A stretch of 34,585 bases of DNA from CAZOJJ01 sp964580105 (GCA_964580105.1 CAZOJJ010000030.1:1-34585), one strand, 5' to 3'. Shown: positions 22,989 to 32,286, counted from the first letter of the stretch. Numbers and translations: made by a program. The notes: generated by a model not told the origin, from the letters alone.

Positions 22989-25900
22989 ATGTCGCTCCTC
23001 CGTACTCGCTGCCGCCGCGCTGCCGCAAGGGGTGCCGCCTGGGCGGTCCTGGTGGTGTGCGCGGCGACGCTCGCCGTGCCCGCCTCGGCGCAGTACTTCG
23101 GCCGTAACAAGATCCAGTACGAGCAGTTCGACTGGCACGTCCTCCGCACCGAGCACTTCGACGTCTACTACTACCCGGAGATGCAGGCGCTCGCCGAGCA
23201 CGGCGCGCACTTCGCGGAGGAGGCCTACCCGGAGCTGGAGAACCGCTTCGCCTTCAGCCTCGGCGAGCGCGTTCCCCTCATCTTCTACTCGTCGAACCTC
23301 CACTTCAAGCAGACGAACGTCACGCCGGGATTCATCCCCGACGGCGTAGGCGGGTTTTTCGAGTTCCTGAAGGGGCGCGTCGTCGTCCCGGCCAACGGCG
23401 ACCTCCACCGGTTCCGCCGCGTCATCCGCCACGAGCTGGCGCACGTGTTCACGTTCTCGAAGATGACGCGCGTGCTGCGCGACCACCGCAAGCCCGTCGA
23501 CCGCGTGCTCCCGCTCTGGTTCACCGAGGGCCTCGCCGAATACTGGAGCGGCGAGCGGGACTACCAGCACGAGATGATCCTCCGCGACCTCGTCGCTGCC
23601 AACACCTTCGTCCCGCTCGACGACTTCGACCGCATCCTCGGCACCTACACGATGTACAAGGAGGGCGAGGCGTTCTTCCACTTCGTCAGCGAAACGTACG
23701 GCGAAGAGACGATCCTGGAGCTGATCGAGAACTGCTGGCGGGACGCCGACTTCCGGAAGGTGATGGCGTTCGTGCTCCGGGAGGACCCCGAGACCACGTC
23801 CGACCGCTGGACGGCCTGGGTCCGCACGCGCTACCTCCCCATGCTGGCGGACGCCGACGTGCCCGCGCTCCTCTCGGACGCCGTGGCCTCCTTCGGCGTC
23901 AGCATGAAGCCGGTCGTCCACGTCCGGCCCGACTCCACCCGCGAGGTCGTCTACCTCGCCAACCTCGGCGGCTACACCAACGTCTACGCCGTGCCGGTGG
24001 ACACGGCCTACCGCCCGACGGGCCGGCCCAGGGTGCTCATCCGGGGCGAGCGGAGCCAGGAGTTCGAGGCGTTCCACCTCTTCGAGAGCCGGATGGACGT
24101 CTCCGACGACGGCCTCCTCGCCTTCGTCACCCAGCGGGGCGGCCAGGACGTCATCCACCTCTACGACCTCCGCGCCCGCAAGCGCGTCGGCCTCTACCAC
24201 TTCGACGACCTCGTGGCCGTCTACTCGCCCACGTGGAGCCCGGACGGATCCCGCCTCGCGTTCACGGCCATCGCCCAGAGCGGCTTCGCCGACCTCTACC
24301 TCTACGACCGCACCACCGGCCGCCTCCGCCAGCTCACGCACGATTCCTACGACGACCGTGACCCGGACTGGAGCCCCGACGGCCGCTACCTCGCCTTCTC
24401 CTCCGACCGCACCGAGGCGGGCCGGGAGGGCGCGTACAACCTGTTCACGTACGACCTCGACACGGACGCCGTCGGCTACGTGACGTTCGGCGATGCGATG
24501 GACCTCTCGCCCCGCTGGAGCCCCGACGGCGAGCGCCTCGTGTTCATCCGGGCCCACCGCCAAGAGAACGGCGCGTTCAGCGGGCAGGACCTCTGGGTGG
24601 CCGACATGACGCGACGGCCGGGCGAGCCCACACCCGTTGCGGCGCTCGGTGGAACCGAGGCGGGCGCCGCGACGGACGAACCCCGAATCGTACGCACGCA
24701 CGGCCCACGGGCGGAAGCGGACGCCGCCGATGTTGCGGTGGAGGCGGCCGGCCGCGATCCCGTCGGGGCGGAGCCCGGGCGGGCGCTCCATCGCTTGACG
24801 GCCTTCACCGGCGCCGCCTTCGACCCGGTCTGGACGCCCGACGACCGCCTCGTCTTCACCACCTTCGAGGACTTCCGCTTCACGATCCGCCAGGTGGACG
24901 TGGACTCCCTCCTCTCTGCGCCGCGAGCGACGGTCGTGACCGCGCCTCCGCTCGACCGGGAGCCGTGGGCGTTCGCCCGCATCGCCGTGACCGACAGCAC
25001 GCAGCGGATGCGCTATCGCCGCCGCTACCAGCTCGACATCGCGCAGGGCGGCGTGTCCAACAACCCCGTCCTCGGCACCGCCGGCGGAGCCACCCTGGCG
25101 TTCTCCGACATGATGGGGAACGACCTCTGGTACGTCACCGCGTACAGCGCCAACACGCTGGATCGGTCGTTCCTCGAGTCGCTCAACGTCGGCGTCACCC
25201 GCATCCACCTCGGCCGCCGCGCGGACTACGGCTACGGCCTCTATCGCCTTGCCGGTCAGCGCTACGACCGCGCCGATCCGGAGGCGCCGACCGCCTTCCC
25301 GGTGTACTACGAGCAGGTCTACGGCGGCCTCGGCCTCGTCAGCTATCCACTCTCGAAGTTCCGCCGCATCGAGCTGGGCGCTTCGCTCGGATACAGCCAG
25401 AAGGATCAGCTCTTCGAGGAGACGGACCTCGTGACCTTCCAGCTCTCCAACTCGATCTCGCTCGTCCACGACAACGCGCTCTACGTCGGCAACGGCCCCG
25501 TAGACGGCTGGCGTGGCAACCTCACGCTGGGCTATACGACCGACGTGCTCAACTCGAACGTGAGCTACTACACCGTCTCGGCCGACGTGCGGAAGTACGT
25601 CCGCATCCTGCCGGGCGTCACGTTCGCGTCGTGGGGGCTCGTCCGGGCCAACGTGGGGCGGCGGGCGCGGCTGCACCTGATCGGCGGCTCGTGGAGCCTG
25701 CGCGGCTACCCGTTCCTCCGGCTTCGCGCGCGGAGCCTCTGGTTCACGTCGCAGGAGCTGCGCTTTCCGCTGCTCCGGGCGCCGAGCGCGTGGATTCCGC
25801 TGCTCGCACCCTTCGGCATCACCAACGTGAGCGGGGCCGCGTTCGTGGATGCCGCTCACCTCTGGAACGACGGCTACGACGACGTCGAGTTCGACCCCGG

Positions 25901-26069
25901 CTCCGGCTTCGAGGTCGGGCGCACGCTCGGGGCGGCGGGCCTCGGCCTTCGAGCCAACCTCTACGGCGCCATCGTGCTCCGGTACGACGTCGGCTACCGC
26001 TTCCCGCAGGGATTGGACTGGGGCGAGCGCGAGCCCTTCACGCAGTTTTTCTTCGGATGGGACTTCTGA
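22989..26069 (+). CDS. Outer-membrane protein with HEXXH protease, WD40-like propeller and beta-barrel
   Basis: The 1026-residue protein has an N-terminal signal ending P-A-S-A-Q (about residue 35). A gluzincin-type peptidase domain follows, with H148-E-L-A-H152 and a downstream F-T-E-G-L-A-E-Y-W (E180 or E184 as third zinc ligand). TolB-like beta-propeller repeats lie at about 310-640, with W-S-P-D-G signatures (for example S-P-T-W-S-P-D-G-S-R-L). An Ala/Glu/Pro-rich insert (about 545-595) precedes the last blade. The final 350 residues are rich in alternating aromatic/polar strands and end F-F-F-G-W-D-F, with the terminal Phe typical of outer-membrane barrels. This suggests a surface or periplasm-facing protease held by a barrel. 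The BamB-like lipoprotein start overlaps its stop by one base. Confidence 0.85.
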   Translation: MSLLRTRCRRAAARGAAWAVLVVCAATLAVPASAQYFGRNKIQYEQFDWHVLRTEHFDVYYYPEMQALAEHGAHFAEEAYPELENRFAFSLGERVPLIFYSSNLHFKQTNVTPGFIPDGVGGFFEFLKGRVVVPANGDLHRFRRVIRHELAHVFTFSKMTRVLRDHRKPVDRVLPLWFTEGLAEYWSGERDYQHEMILRDLVAANTFVPLDDFDRILGTYTMYKEGEAFFHFVSETYGEETILELIENCWRDADFRKVMAFVLREDPETTSDRWTAWVRTRYLPMLADADVPALLSDAVASFGVSMKPVVHVRPDSTREVVYLANLGGYTNVYAVPVDTAYRPTGRPRVLIRGERSQEFEAFHLFESRMDVSDDGLLAFVTQRGGQDVIHLYDLRARKRVGLYHFDDLVAVYSPTWSPDGSRLAFTAIAQSGFADLYLYDRTTGRLRQLTHDSYDDRDPDWSPDGRYLAFSSDRTEAGREGAYNLFTYDLDTDAVGYVTFGDAMDLSPRWSPDGERLVFIRAHRQENGAFSGQDLWVADMTRRPGEPTPVAALGGTEAGAATDEPRIVRTHGPRAEADAADVAVEAAGRDPVGAEPGRALHRLTAFTGAAFDPVWTPDDRLVFTTFEDFRFTIRQVDVDSLLSAPRATVVTAPPLDREPWAFARIAVTDSTQRMRYRRRYQLDIAQGGVSNNPVLGTAGGATLAFSDMMGNDLWYVTAYSANTLDRSFLESLNVGVTRIHLGRRADYGYGLYRLAGQRYDRADPEAPTAFPVYYEQVYGGLGLVSYPLSKFRRIELGASLGYSQKDQLFEETDLVTFQLSNSISLVHDNALYVGNGPVDGWRGNLTLGYTTDVLNSNVSYYTVSADVRKYVRILPGVTFASWGLVRANVGRRARLHLIGGSWSLRGYPFLRLRARSLWFTSQELRFPLLRAPSAWIPLLAPFGITNVSGAAFVDAAHLWNDGYDDVEFDPGSGFEVGRTLGAAGLGLRANLYGAIVLRYDVGYRFPQGLDWGEREPFTQFFFGWDF

Positions 26070-27235
26070 TGCGGCACGCGTGGACACTCCTGGTGCTGAG
26101 CCTCCTGCTGATCGGGTGCGAAACGCTCCGGCTACCGGCGTCGCTGGCGCTTACCGAGGGGGACGCGCTTACGGAGGGACGAACCGGTGCCCGCGCCCAC
26201 GCGACACCCGAGGCGGTTGCGGTGCCGCTCCGGCAGGCCTGGCGCTACAACGCCGAGGCCGGGTTCGGCCCTGCCGCAGTCCTCGTTGCGGGTGGGCACC
26301 TCGTCGTGGTGAACCGGGCGGGGGAGGCCCACGTGATCGACGCCGAAGCCGGGAAGCGGGTCGGGACCGTCGGCCTCGGCGAGGCGGGGGACGGGGCGCC
26401 CGTGCTGCTCGACGGCCGCACGCTCGTCGTGCCCCTCTCGGCCGGGCGGAACGGGCTGATTGCCTACGACCTCGTACGAGGAAGTCGGACGTGGACCCTC
26501 CGGGATGCGCCCCACGCCGCCGGCTTGCTGCTGGCCCGGGGCGTGCTCGTCGCCGCGGCGCTGGATGGAACCGTCCGCGGCCTCGATCCCGCGACCGGCT
26601 CGGAGCGCTGGGCCGTCCGCCCGGACACTCTGGCGGCCTTCTACGCCTCGCCGGTCGAGGCGGCGGACGACCTCGTCGTCGTTGCGGACGACCGGGGCGG
26701 GGTGACGGCGCTCGCCCCCTTGACCGGGGCGATCCGCTGGCGCCGGAGCCTCGGTGCCCCCGTCCTCTCGACGCCGACGCGGCACGGTCGTGCGGTCGTC
26801 GTGCCGACCACGCGCGGCCAGGTCGTCGCCCTGGACGCCGCCACGGGCGAGGTGGACTGGATCTACGCGGTATCCGACGAGACCGTCCGTTTTGCCGCCG
26901 CTGCCGCCTCGGCCGACGCCCTCGTTCTGGGGGCTACCGACGGCCTCCTCCGCCGCCTCGATCCCGCGACCGGCGCCGAACGCTGGGCCACGCGCTTCGA
27001 CGGGGCCCTGACCGCGGCGCCGCTCCTCGCGGGCGAAACCGTGTTCGTCGGGACGATGGGCCGCGAGCTCGCCGCCGTAGACCCCGCAACCGGAGCCGTG
27101 CTCTGGGACACGGAGCTTGGTGGCCGCATCAAGACGGCGCCGGTGGTGGCCGGCGGGCGCCTCGTCGTGCTGGTGGAGCCGAAAGACGTGATCGCCTTCG
27201 AGCCCGTCCCCAACGTCGCCGGACCGCAGCAATAA
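26069..27235 (+). CDS. PQQ-type beta-propeller lipoprotein (BamB-like)
   Basis: The 388-residue protein has a lipoprotein signal ending L-L-I-G-C (Cys17). It then has about seven propeller repeats carrying the pattern L-D-P-x-T-G-x-x-x-W, such as G-L-D-P-A-T-G-S-E-R-W, A-L-D-A-A-T-G-E-V-D-W and A-V-D-P-A-T-G-A-V-L-W. This is the fold of BamB, an outer-membrane assembly lipoprotein, and also of PQQ dehydrogenases; no quinone-binding residues are evident, so a scaffold role is likelier. ATG 26069 gives TGATG coupling to the barrel protein; ATG 26057 is also in frame and would start a few residues earlier. A role in assembling or serving the adjacent barrel protein is inferred. Confidence 0.82.
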   Translation: MRHAWTLLVLSLLLIGCETLRLPASLALTEGDALTEGRTGARAHATPEAVAVPLRQAWRYNAEAGFGPAAVLVAGGHLVVVNRAGEAHVIDAEAGKRVGTVGLGEAGDGAPVLLDGRTLVVPLSAGRNGLIAYDLVRGSRTWTLRDAPHAAGLLLARGVLVAAALDGTVRGLDPATGSERWAVRPDTLAAFYASPVEAADDLVVVADDRGGVTALAPLTGAIRWRRSLGAPVLSTPTRHGRAVVVPTTRGQVVALDAATGEVDWIYAVSDETVRFAAAAASADALVLGATDGLLRRLDPATGAERWATRFDGALTAAPLLAGETVFVGTMGRELAAVDPATGAVLWDTELGGRIKTAPVVAGGRLVVLVEPKDVIAFEPVPNVAGPQQ

Positions 27236-27239
27236 TCCC

Positions 27240-28034
27240 ATGCGCACCCTGCTGCTCGTCGCGCTCGCCCTTTTTCTTGGCACCGCAGCCGGTGCCCAGG
27301 ATGATCCGGTTGGGTGTGTCCGCCTCGTCACCAACGCCCCCGAAGCGCGGCTGCTCGTGGACGGGGAGCCCGTCGAGCGCCGAACCGATGGGCTCGTGTG
27401 CCGGCCGCCGTCGGACGAGGCGGTCCTCGCTCTCATCGAGGCGCGGCCGGACGCCTGGCAGCCGCGCCGGGCCGAAGCCACGGTGGCGATTGCTGGCGGC
27501 GACACGGCCGAAGTCCGGCTCGACCTGCCGCTGCGCTACCGGATCGAGACCGTACCCGTCGGGGCCACGGTGACGCTGGAGACCGGGGAGGGGGCTCGTG
27601 TCCTCGGCACGGCGCCGTTGTGGTTCGACCACGACGGCCCGCTCGACGGCTCGCTCGTCGCCGCGATGCCGGGCTTCCTGTCCGCCCGGATGGCGCCCGG
27701 CGACTCGCTGGTGAACCGCCACACGCTCTGGCTCCGCCCGCTCGAAGACCGCGCCGTCGCCGAGGCCGCATCGGGGTGGTCGCCGCCGCGCCGCTCGACG
27801 GCCTGGATGGATTACGCCGCCGCCGGCCTCGCCCTCGCCTCCGCCGGCGTCGCCATTTACTACAAGTTCGAGGCCGACGCCCTCGACGACCGCTACCGCG
27901 AGCCCGGCAGCCCGGTCCGCGGCGATCCGGCTCTGAAGGCGCAGGCCGAGGAACTCGACGTGTACGCCCTCGCCGCCCTCGGCGTGATGCAGGCCAGCCT
28001 CGGCTTCCTGGCCGTTCGGTTCGTGTTGAGGTAG
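27240..28034 (+). CDS. Signal-peptide protein with PEGA-like repeats and two C-terminal membrane spans
   Basis: The 264-residue protein begins with a signal peptide (about 1-19, ending A-A-G-A-Q). Two beta-rich PEGA-like segments follow: V-T-N-A-P-E-A-R-L-L-V-D-G-E-P-V (about 30-45) and I-E-T-V-P-V-G-A-T-V-T-L-E (about 102-114). PEGA domains are surface-associated beta modules. The end carries two hydrophobic segments (about 192-207 and 240-260). An intervening D-D-R-Y-R motif resembles the DUF5683 membrane region seen in Bacteroidota, but this is uncertain. It starts four bases after the lipoprotein stop, so it is probably in the same operon. Confidence 0.62.
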   Translation: MRTLLLVALALFLGTAAGAQDDPVGCVRLVTNAPEARLLVDGEPVERRTDGLVCRPPSDEAVLALIEARPDAWQPRRAEATVAIAGGDTAEVRLDLPLRYRIETVPVGATVTLETGEGARVLGTAPLWFDHDGPLDGSLVAAMPGFLSARMAPGDSLVNRHTLWLRPLEDRAVAEAASGWSPPRRSTAWMDYAAAGLALASAGVAIYYKFEADALDDRYREPGSPVRGDPALKAQAEELDVYALAALGVMQASLGFLAVRFVLR

Positions 28035-28067
28035 CGCGACTGTCACGGTGCTGGCAGCGGGGCGGGT

Positions 28068-28075
28068 TATATTTC
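28068..28075 (+). promoter_or_regulatory. Candidate -7 box upstream of the GatB/YqeY gene
   Basis: TATATTTC resembles TAnnTTTG and lies 22 bases before the ATG. No TTG is present about 20 bases upstream, so only the -7 element is supported. Confidence 0.35.
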
Positions 28076-28097
28076 CGGCTCCGTCTGCCCGCCCGCC

Positions 28098-28544
28098 ATG
28101 TCGCTCAAAGACCGCCTCGCCCAGGACCTCAAGGACGCCCTGCGCGCCCGCGAAACGGTGCGCCTGAGCGCCGTCCGCATGCTGCGCGCCGCCATCCTGG
28201 AACGGGAGAAGAGCGGCGGCGAGGCGCCCACCGAGGCCGACCTCCTCGCCGTCGTGCAGAAGCAGGCCAAGCAGCGCCGCGACGCCATCGCGCAGTTCGA
28301 GGCCGCCGGCCGCGACGACCTCGCTCGGCGCGAGGCCGAGGAACTCGCCGTCATCGAGCAGTACCTCCCCGAGCAACTCTCCGACGAGGCCGTCGCCGAT
28401 GCCGTGCGCGCCATCATCGCGCGCACGGGCGCCGCGTCCATGAAAGACATGGGCCGTGTGATGGGCGAAGCCATGAAGGAGCTGCAGGGCAAGGCCGACG
28501 GCAAGCGTGTCCAGGCCGCCGCCCGCGCGCAGCTCGGCGCCTGA
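28098..28544 (+). CDS. GatB/YqeY domain protein
   Basis: The 148-residue protein is the short stand-alone YqeY-type homologue of the GatB tail domain. It starts S-L-K-D-R-L-A-Q-D-L-K-D-A-L-R and has V-R-L-S-A-V-R-M-L-R-A-A, K-Q-A-K-Q-R-R-D-A-I-A-Q-F and I-E-Q-Y-L-P-E-Q-L-S. It may act in tRNA-dependent amidation or tRNA binding, but the role of stand-alone members is not settled. The CvpA gene follows with no gap. Confidence 0.92.
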   Translation: MSLKDRLAQDLKDALRARETVRLSAVRMLRAAILEREKSGGEAPTEADLLAVVQKQAKQRRDAIAQFEAAGRDDLARREAEELAVIEQYLPEQLSDEAVADAVRAIIARTGAASMKDMGRVMGEAMKELQGKADGKRVQAAARAQLGA

Positions 28545-29141
28545 ATGGACGGCTTCACGACGCTCGACCTGTTCATCCTCGCCATGCTCGGCCTCGGCAT
28601 CTGGCGCGGCCTCCGCACCGGCCTCGGCAAGCAGCTCGTGGGCACGCTCGGCCTCTTCCTCGCCTTCGTCGTCGGCGCTGCGCTGATGACGCCGGTGGGG
28701 GAGAGCGTGGTCGAGAGCCTGGGCGTTTCGCCTCGGACGGCGCCCGTCGTGGGCTTCGTCGTCGTCTTCGCGGCCGTGCTGGGCGGCGTGGCGGCGGCGG
28801 GCCACGTGTTCCGCAAGACGCTGGAAGCGTTCAAGCTGTCCTCGCTCGACAACCTCGCCGGGGCGCTCTTCGGCGGTCTCAAGGCGGCCCTGAGCCTGTC
28901 GATCCTCTTCGTCGTCACCGCGTTCTCACCGCTGCCGGGCGGCGAGCCCTGGGTCATTGGCGCCGACACGCGCGAGGGCTCCGTGCTCTACGAGCCGGTC
29001 CAGGCGCTCGCTCCGGAAGCCTGGGCGTTCATCCAGGCCGTCACGCCGGGCCTCCAGCAGGCGCTGACGGAGAAGTTCAACGCCTGGGAAGCCGGAGGCG
29101 ACGGGGCCGCCGCCGGTCGATCCGACGACGATTCGAAGTGA
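28545..29141 (+). CDS. CvpA family membrane protein
   Basis: The 198-residue protein has the CvpA layout: four membrane spans at about 8-25, 28-48, 65-90 and 105-128. Its start T-L-D-L-F-I-L-A-M-L-G-L-G-I-W-R-G and S-S-L-D-N-L-A-G-A-L-F-G-G-L-K match the family well. The C-terminal 60 residues are hydrophilic. CvpA is linked to colicin V production and envelope stress in E. coli; its molecular function is unknown. The ATG adjoins the upstream stop, and its stop codon lies within a large inverted repeat before sbcC. Confidence 0.88.
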   Translation: MDGFTTLDLFILAMLGLGIWRGLRTGLGKQLVGTLGLFLAFVVGAALMTPVGESVVESLGVSPRTAPVVGFVVVFAAVLGGVAAAGHVFRKTLEAFKLSSLDNLAGALFGGLKAALSLSILFVVTAFSPLPGGEPWVIGADTREGSVLYEPVQALAPEAWAFIQAVTPGLQQALTEKFNAWEAGGDGAAAGRSDDDSK

Positions 29142-29202
29142 GAAACGGGGGGAGAAGCCAGAAGAGACGCGGTAGGCCCCCTTTCTCACTTCTGACTGCT
29201 TC
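29136..29202 (+). promoter_or_regulatory. Two competing hairpins between cvpA and sbcC
   Basis: Hairpin A pairs AAGTGAGAAA (29136-29145) and GGGGG (29148-29152) with CCCCC (29177-29181) and TTTCTCACTT (29182-29191). Hairpin B pairs GAAGC-CAGAAG (29154-29164) with CTTCTG-act-GCTTC (29189-29202). The right arms share 29189-29191, so full A and full B exclude each other. A spans the cvpA stop codon. B sits 15 bases before the sbcC start. The layout resembles an attenuator or terminator/antiterminator pair, but no clean T-run follows. Confidence 0.5.
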
Positions 29203-29216
29203 CTTCCAGTTTTCCC

Positions 29217-32200
29217 ATGATTCCCGTTTCCCTCCGGCTCCGCAACTTCCTCTCGTACGGCACCGCCGCCGCCGAGCTGGACTTCGGCGCGTTCAGCGTG
29301 GCGTGCCTCTCGGGGAAGAACGGGCAGGGCAAGAGCGCATTGCTCGACGCCATCACCTGGGCCATCTGGGGCGAGGCCCGAAAGTCCAGCGGGGCCCAGA
29401 AGCCGGACGACGAACTGCTCCGCATCGGTGCGCGGGACATGGAGGTCGAGCTCGTGTTCGACCTTGAAGGGACGCGCTACCGGATCACCCGGACGTACCA
29501 CCGTTCGGCCTCGGGCAAGACGAGCAAGCCCGGCCTCGAATTCCACGTCTTCGACCCCGAGAGCGGCGCCTTCCAGCCGATGACGGCCGAGAGCGTCCGC
29601 GCCACGCAGGCCGTCATCAACGAGCGCATCGGGATCGATTACGACACGTTCATCAACTCGGCCTTTCTGCTCCAGGGGCGGTCGGACGAGTTCACGAAGA
29701 AGAAGCCGGGTGAGCGGAAGGAGATCCTCGGCCGCATCCTCGGCCTCGACCGCTACGAGCGCCTGGCCGCCCGCGCCGGGCAGCGCTACGCCGAGCGCCG
29801 CGAGACGGTCCGTCGCCTCGACGAGGCGGTCGAGCGGCTCAGGACGGCGCTGGAGGCCGAGCCGGTGTGGAAGGCGGAGCACGCCGAGACGGAGGAGACG
29901 ATCGCCGCGCTGCGGGACCGCCGCGCCGAGGTGCATGCGCGTGAGAGCGCCTTCCGCGAGCAGCTCGCCGCCCTCGACGCCTTCGCGCAGGAGGCGAAGA
30001 CACAGCGCGAGGCCCTGCAGCGCCTCGACGAGCGGCGCGAGACGCTGGACCGCGAGGCCGCCGAACTGGCCACGCGCATCGAGCAGGCCGAGGCGCTGGT
30101 GGCGCAGGCGGACGCCGTCATGGCCGACCACGAGCGGTACGAGGCGCTGGTGCGGGAGCGGAACGCCCTCGACGAAAAGGCCGAGCTGAGACGGGGCATT
30201 GACCACCAGATCCAGCAGCAGCAGCTCCTTCTGGAGCGGAAGCGGCTGGAGGTCGAAGGCCGCATCGACCGGCTCCAGGCCGAGACCGAGGCCGACCGCC
30301 GCCGCCTCGCCGACGACGAGCAGCGCGTCCGCGTCGAGCTGCCGCGCGCCCGCGCCGAGTGGGAGCAGGCGCACAAGGCCGCCGAGCAGATCGGTCCGTT
30401 GCGCGCCCGCTACGAGGAGCGCGAGCGGCTCCGCGCCCGCGTGGACCAGCTCAGCCGCCAACTCGACGGCGAGCGCAACCGGCTCCTCGGGCGCATCACG
30501 GCCCTCCAGCAGCAGATCCGCGCCGCCGAAGCCGACGCGACGCCGCCCGACGCCCTGAAGGCGCGAATCGAGTCGCTCACGGCGGCCGTGGCGGAGGTGG
30601 AGGGGTGGCGCAACGAGCAGGAGCGGGTCCGCGAGTCGGGCACGGAGGTCAACGCCCGCCTCGGCGCGCTCGAAGCCGACGTCCAGCGACTCCAGGCCGA
30701 CATCGAGGCGGCGGAGGCCCGCCGCACGCTCGTCCAGACGACCGACGCCGACGCGTGCCCGACGTGCGGCACGCCGCTCACCGACGTGCACCGGGAGACC
30801 GTCGCAGCCACGTACGCCCGTGAGATCGCCGAGCTGCGGGCGGCGCTCGACCGACGGCGACGCGAGGCGGAGGCCGTAGCGACGCAGCGGGACGCCCTCC
30901 GCGCAGCGTTCGTGCGTCTCCGCGAACAGATCGAGGCCCGCAACGGCGCCGCCACCGACCTGGCGCGGGCGCAGGAACGCCTCGCCGCCCTCGATGCCGA
31001 GCGCGCGGCGCAGGAGCGCCGGCAGGCCGAGCTTGCGCGGCTTCAACGGCAGGTGGAGGAGGGCGCTTTCGAGCCGGCGCTCCAGGCCGAGCGTACCCGG
31101 CGCCTGGAGGAGCTCGACACCTTCGACTTCGACGACACGCACTACGAGCGCATCCGCCGCGACGCCGAGCGCCTCGCCGAGTGCCGCGCCCGCCTCGACG
31201 ACCTCCAGGCCGTCGCCGAGCGGCGCGACACGCTACGGGCTCGGATCGAGCAGCGGGAGGCCGAGCGCGAAGCACTCCGCCAGGGCCTCGGCGACGGCTC
31301 GACGCTCGGTCCGATCCAGGAGCGTCTCGATGCCCTGGCCCGGCAGGCAGAAGCTCTCGGCTACGACGGGAGCCACCATGAAGGCGTCCGCCAGGCTCTT
31401 GCCGCCCTCGCGGACGCGCCCCGCCGGTTCATGCAGCTGATGGAGGCGCAGCGCAACCTGACCGACTGGGGCCGCCGCCGCGACGCCGTCGAGGACGAGC
31501 GCGCGAACGCGGCAAGCGAGCACGCCGCTCGCCGCGCCCGCCTCGACGAACTCGACGGCCTGCTCAGCGGGCGCGATGGACTGGAGGAGCGGCTGCACGA
31601 GGCGACGGCGCAGCGCCGCGCCCTGGACGAGGAGCTGCACGCCGCGCAGGCCCGCCTCGGTGCCCTCACCGAGCGGCTCGAACGGGCGGCGGCGGATCGG
31701 GCGTTGCTCGCGGAGAACCGGGCAGCCCTCAGGGAGGCGAAGCGCGAGGCGGCGCTCTACCGGCACCTGCGCGCCGCCTTCGGCAAGCACGGCATCCCGT
31801 CGCTCATCATCGAGGAGACGCTGCCCGAGGTCGAGGAGCGGGCCAACGCGCTGCTGGATCGGCTATCGAACGGCCGCACGCGCGTGGCCCTCCAGACGCT
31901 CGCCGACAAAAAGACGGGCGGCGGGACGAAGGAGACGCTCGACATCCGCATCACCGACGAGCAGGGGGTGGCGCGGAGCTACGAGACGTTCTCCGGCGGG
32001 GAGGCCTTCCGCGTCAACTTCGCGCTGCGCATCGCGCTCGCCCAGCTGCTGGCCGACCGGAGCGGCGTACGCGTCCGCACGCTCGTCATCGACGAGGGGT
32101 TCGGCACGCAGGACAACGAGGGGATCCAGAACCTCGTCGAGGCCATCCGCGCCATCCAGGACGACTTCGACAAGATTCTCGTCATCACCCACCTCGACGA

Positions 32201-32282
32201 GCTCAAGGACGCGTTTCCGATCCGCATCGAGGTCACGAAGCGGCCCGTGGAGGGCTCGACGTTCGAGATCGTCGGGGTCTAG
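29217..32282 (+). CDS. sbcC: SbcC/Rad50-like DNA repair ATPase
   Basis: The 1021-residue protein has the Rad50/SMC layout. N-terminal Walker A is G-K-N-G-Q-G-K-S-A (about 32-40). Long coiled coils run from about 175 to 850, with a central zinc hook C514-P-T-C517 in A-C-P-T-C-G. The ABC signature is F-S-G-G-E-A-F-R (about 925), and Walker B is T-L-V-I-D-E-G-F-G-T-Q-D near 960. SbcC works with the nuclease SbcD to cut hairpins and DNA ends; no sbcD lies in the window, so it must be elsewhere. It converges on the EamA gene with a four-base gap. Confidence 0.93.
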   Translation: MIPVSLRLRNFLSYGTAAAELDFGAFSVACLSGKNGQGKSALLDAITWAIWGEARKSSGAQKPDDELLRIGARDMEVELVFDLEGTRYRITRTYHRSASGKTSKPGLEFHVFDPESGAFQPMTAESVRATQAVINERIGIDYDTFINSAFLLQGRSDEFTKKKPGERKEILGRILGLDRYERLAARAGQRYAERRETVRRLDEAVERLRTALEAEPVWKAEHAETEETIAALRDRRAEVHARESAFREQLAALDAFAQEAKTQREALQRLDERRETLDREAAELATRIEQAEALVAQADAVMADHERYEALVRERNALDEKAELRRGIDHQIQQQQLLLERKRLEVEGRIDRLQAETEADRRRLADDEQRVRVELPRARAEWEQAHKAAEQIGPLRARYEERERLRARVDQLSRQLDGERNRLLGRITALQQQIRAAEADATPPDALKARIESLTAAVAEVEGWRNEQERVRESGTEVNARLGALEADVQRLQADIEAAEARRTLVQTTDADACPTCGTPLTDVHRETVAATYAREIAELRAALDRRRREAEAVATQRDALRAAFVRLREQIEARNGAATDLARAQERLAALDAERAAQERRQAELARLQRQVEEGAFEPALQAERTRRLEELDTFDFDDTHYERIRRDAERLAECRARLDDLQAVAERRDTLRARIEQREAEREALRQGLGDGSTLGPIQERLDALARQAEALGYDGSHHEGVRQALAALADAPRRFMQLMEAQRNLTDWGRRRDAVEDERANAASEHAARRARLDELDGLLSGRDGLEERLHEATAQRRALDEELHAAQARLGALTERLERAAADRALLAENRAALREAKREAALYRHLRAAFGKHGIPSLIIEETLPEVEERANALLDRLSNGRTRVALQTLADKKTGGGTKETLDIRITDEQGVARSYETFSGGEAFRVNFALRIALAQLLADRSGVRVRTLVIDEGFGTQDNEGIQNLVEAIRAIQDDFDKILVITHLDELKDAFPIRIEVTKRPVEGSTFEIVGV

Positions 32283-32286
32283 GCCG

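Noticed and set aside
22956..26087. 1043-residue open frame on the minus strand
   Set aside because: It is antisense to the protease-propeller-barrel gene, lacks any recognisable domain, and its composition (Arg/Val/Glu/Ala-rich) is typical of GC-rich shadow frames.
28926..31142. Long minus-strand open frame over sbcC
   Set aside because: The plus strand carries clear Walker A and zinc-hook motifs; the minus frame is a shadow.
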